From JAPLDB01 sp038206355 (GTDB lineage: Bacteria; Bacteroidota; Bacteroidia; AKYH767-A; 2013-40CM-41-45): a stretch of 64,000 nucleotides of DNA. The stretch is from contig JBBRAY010000015.1 of assembly GCA_038206355.1 (NCBI GenBank), forward strand, positions 1-64,000, written 5' to 3'. Made by a program: the position numbers and the translations under genes. The notes under the pieces are model-generated. The model was given only the letters and a program-made list of their open reading frames with translations. It was not told the origin of the DNA and made no database searches. This document shows positions 63,922-64,000 of the stretch, piece by piece (position 1 is the first letter of the stretch; the number at the start of each line of letters is the position of its first letter).

Positions 63922-64000
63922 ATGAAAATACTGACAGTTGTAGGTGCACGCCCCCAGTTTGTAAAAGCTGCTGTGGTGAGCCGTGAAATAAAGAAACGAA
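63922..64000 (+). CDS. wecB: UDP-N-acetylglucosamine 2-epimerase, N-terminal fragment
   Basis: The first 26 residues, MKILTVVGARPQFVKAAVVS and on, match the highly conserved start of non-hydrolysing UDP-GlcNAc 2-epimerases (T-x-x-GARPQF-K). These convert UDP-GlcNAc to UDP-ManNAc for surface glycans, which fits the cluster. The gene runs off the window edge. Confidence 0.85.
   Translation, partial: MKILTVVGARPQFVKAAVVSREIKKR

Overview
The window looks like a chromosomal segment of a Bacteroidota bacterium, most like Chitinophagales/Saprospirales-type environmental members. The basis is the many large secreted proteins with PKD or SprB repeats and Type IX secretion (T9SS) C-terminal sorting domains, the gliding-type C-terminus of the PKD protein, several promoters of the Bacteroidota TAnnTTTG (-7) type, and the gene order zapA - small RNA - rny. 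No tRNA, rRNA or CRISPR array was seen.

Layout: (1) 1-1841, end of an unknown gene and two tandem-domain universal stress proteins, the first with a frameshift in an A6 run. (2) 1842-2240, first copy of a dispersed intergenic repeat, then a terminator. (3) 2241-6209, PKD-repeat adhesin (minus). (4) 6587-13585, housekeeping block: GH20 hexosaminidase, small membrane protein, geranylgeranyl-reductase-like flavoprotein, MORN-like protein, hpt, adk, obgE. (5) 13831-17346, SprB-repeat T9SS protein (minus). (6) 17347-25710, an AT-rich accessory island. It holds a two-gene candidate immune system (a 1684-aa GHKL/phosphoribosyltransferase fusion plus a 395-aa nucleosidase of the PNP type), a higBA toxin-antitoxin pair, a decayed small gene, and several copies or fragments of the dispersed repeat. 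(7) 25711-47003, a 21-kb minus-strand array of nine genes built from a repeated cassette: a small (~105 aa) membrane or secreted protein, a large T9SS surface protein, and often a second surface protein with a long basic signal sequence. The longest member (1933 codons) carries an in-frame TAG. (8) 47170-51755, SF2 helicase, coiled-coil protein, zapA, a probable 6S RNA locus and rny. (9) 51834-64000, a surface-polysaccharide cluster: Wzm/Wzt-type ABC exporter, methyltransferases, glycosyltransferases, polysaccharide deacetylase, DegT-type aminotransferase, and the start of a UDP-GlcNAc 2-epimerase.

The most notable item is the locus at 17946-24193. One polypeptide combines a STAS-like region, a GHKL ATPase, two PRPP-loop phosphoribosyltransferase domains and a second GHKL-like domain. 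Five bases downstream lies a purine-nucleosidase-type protein. PNP-type nucleosidases are known anti-phage effectors (for example DtcC of Detocs, which cleaves ATP), so this pair reads as an ATPase/PRTase sensor with a nucleotide-depleting effector. The second notable item is the adhesin array, with its family of small GPNT-motif proteins, shared long signal sequences and two copies of a CTTACA-N2-TGTAAG palindrome at operon heads. All functional statements are read from sequence by eye; no database search was run.
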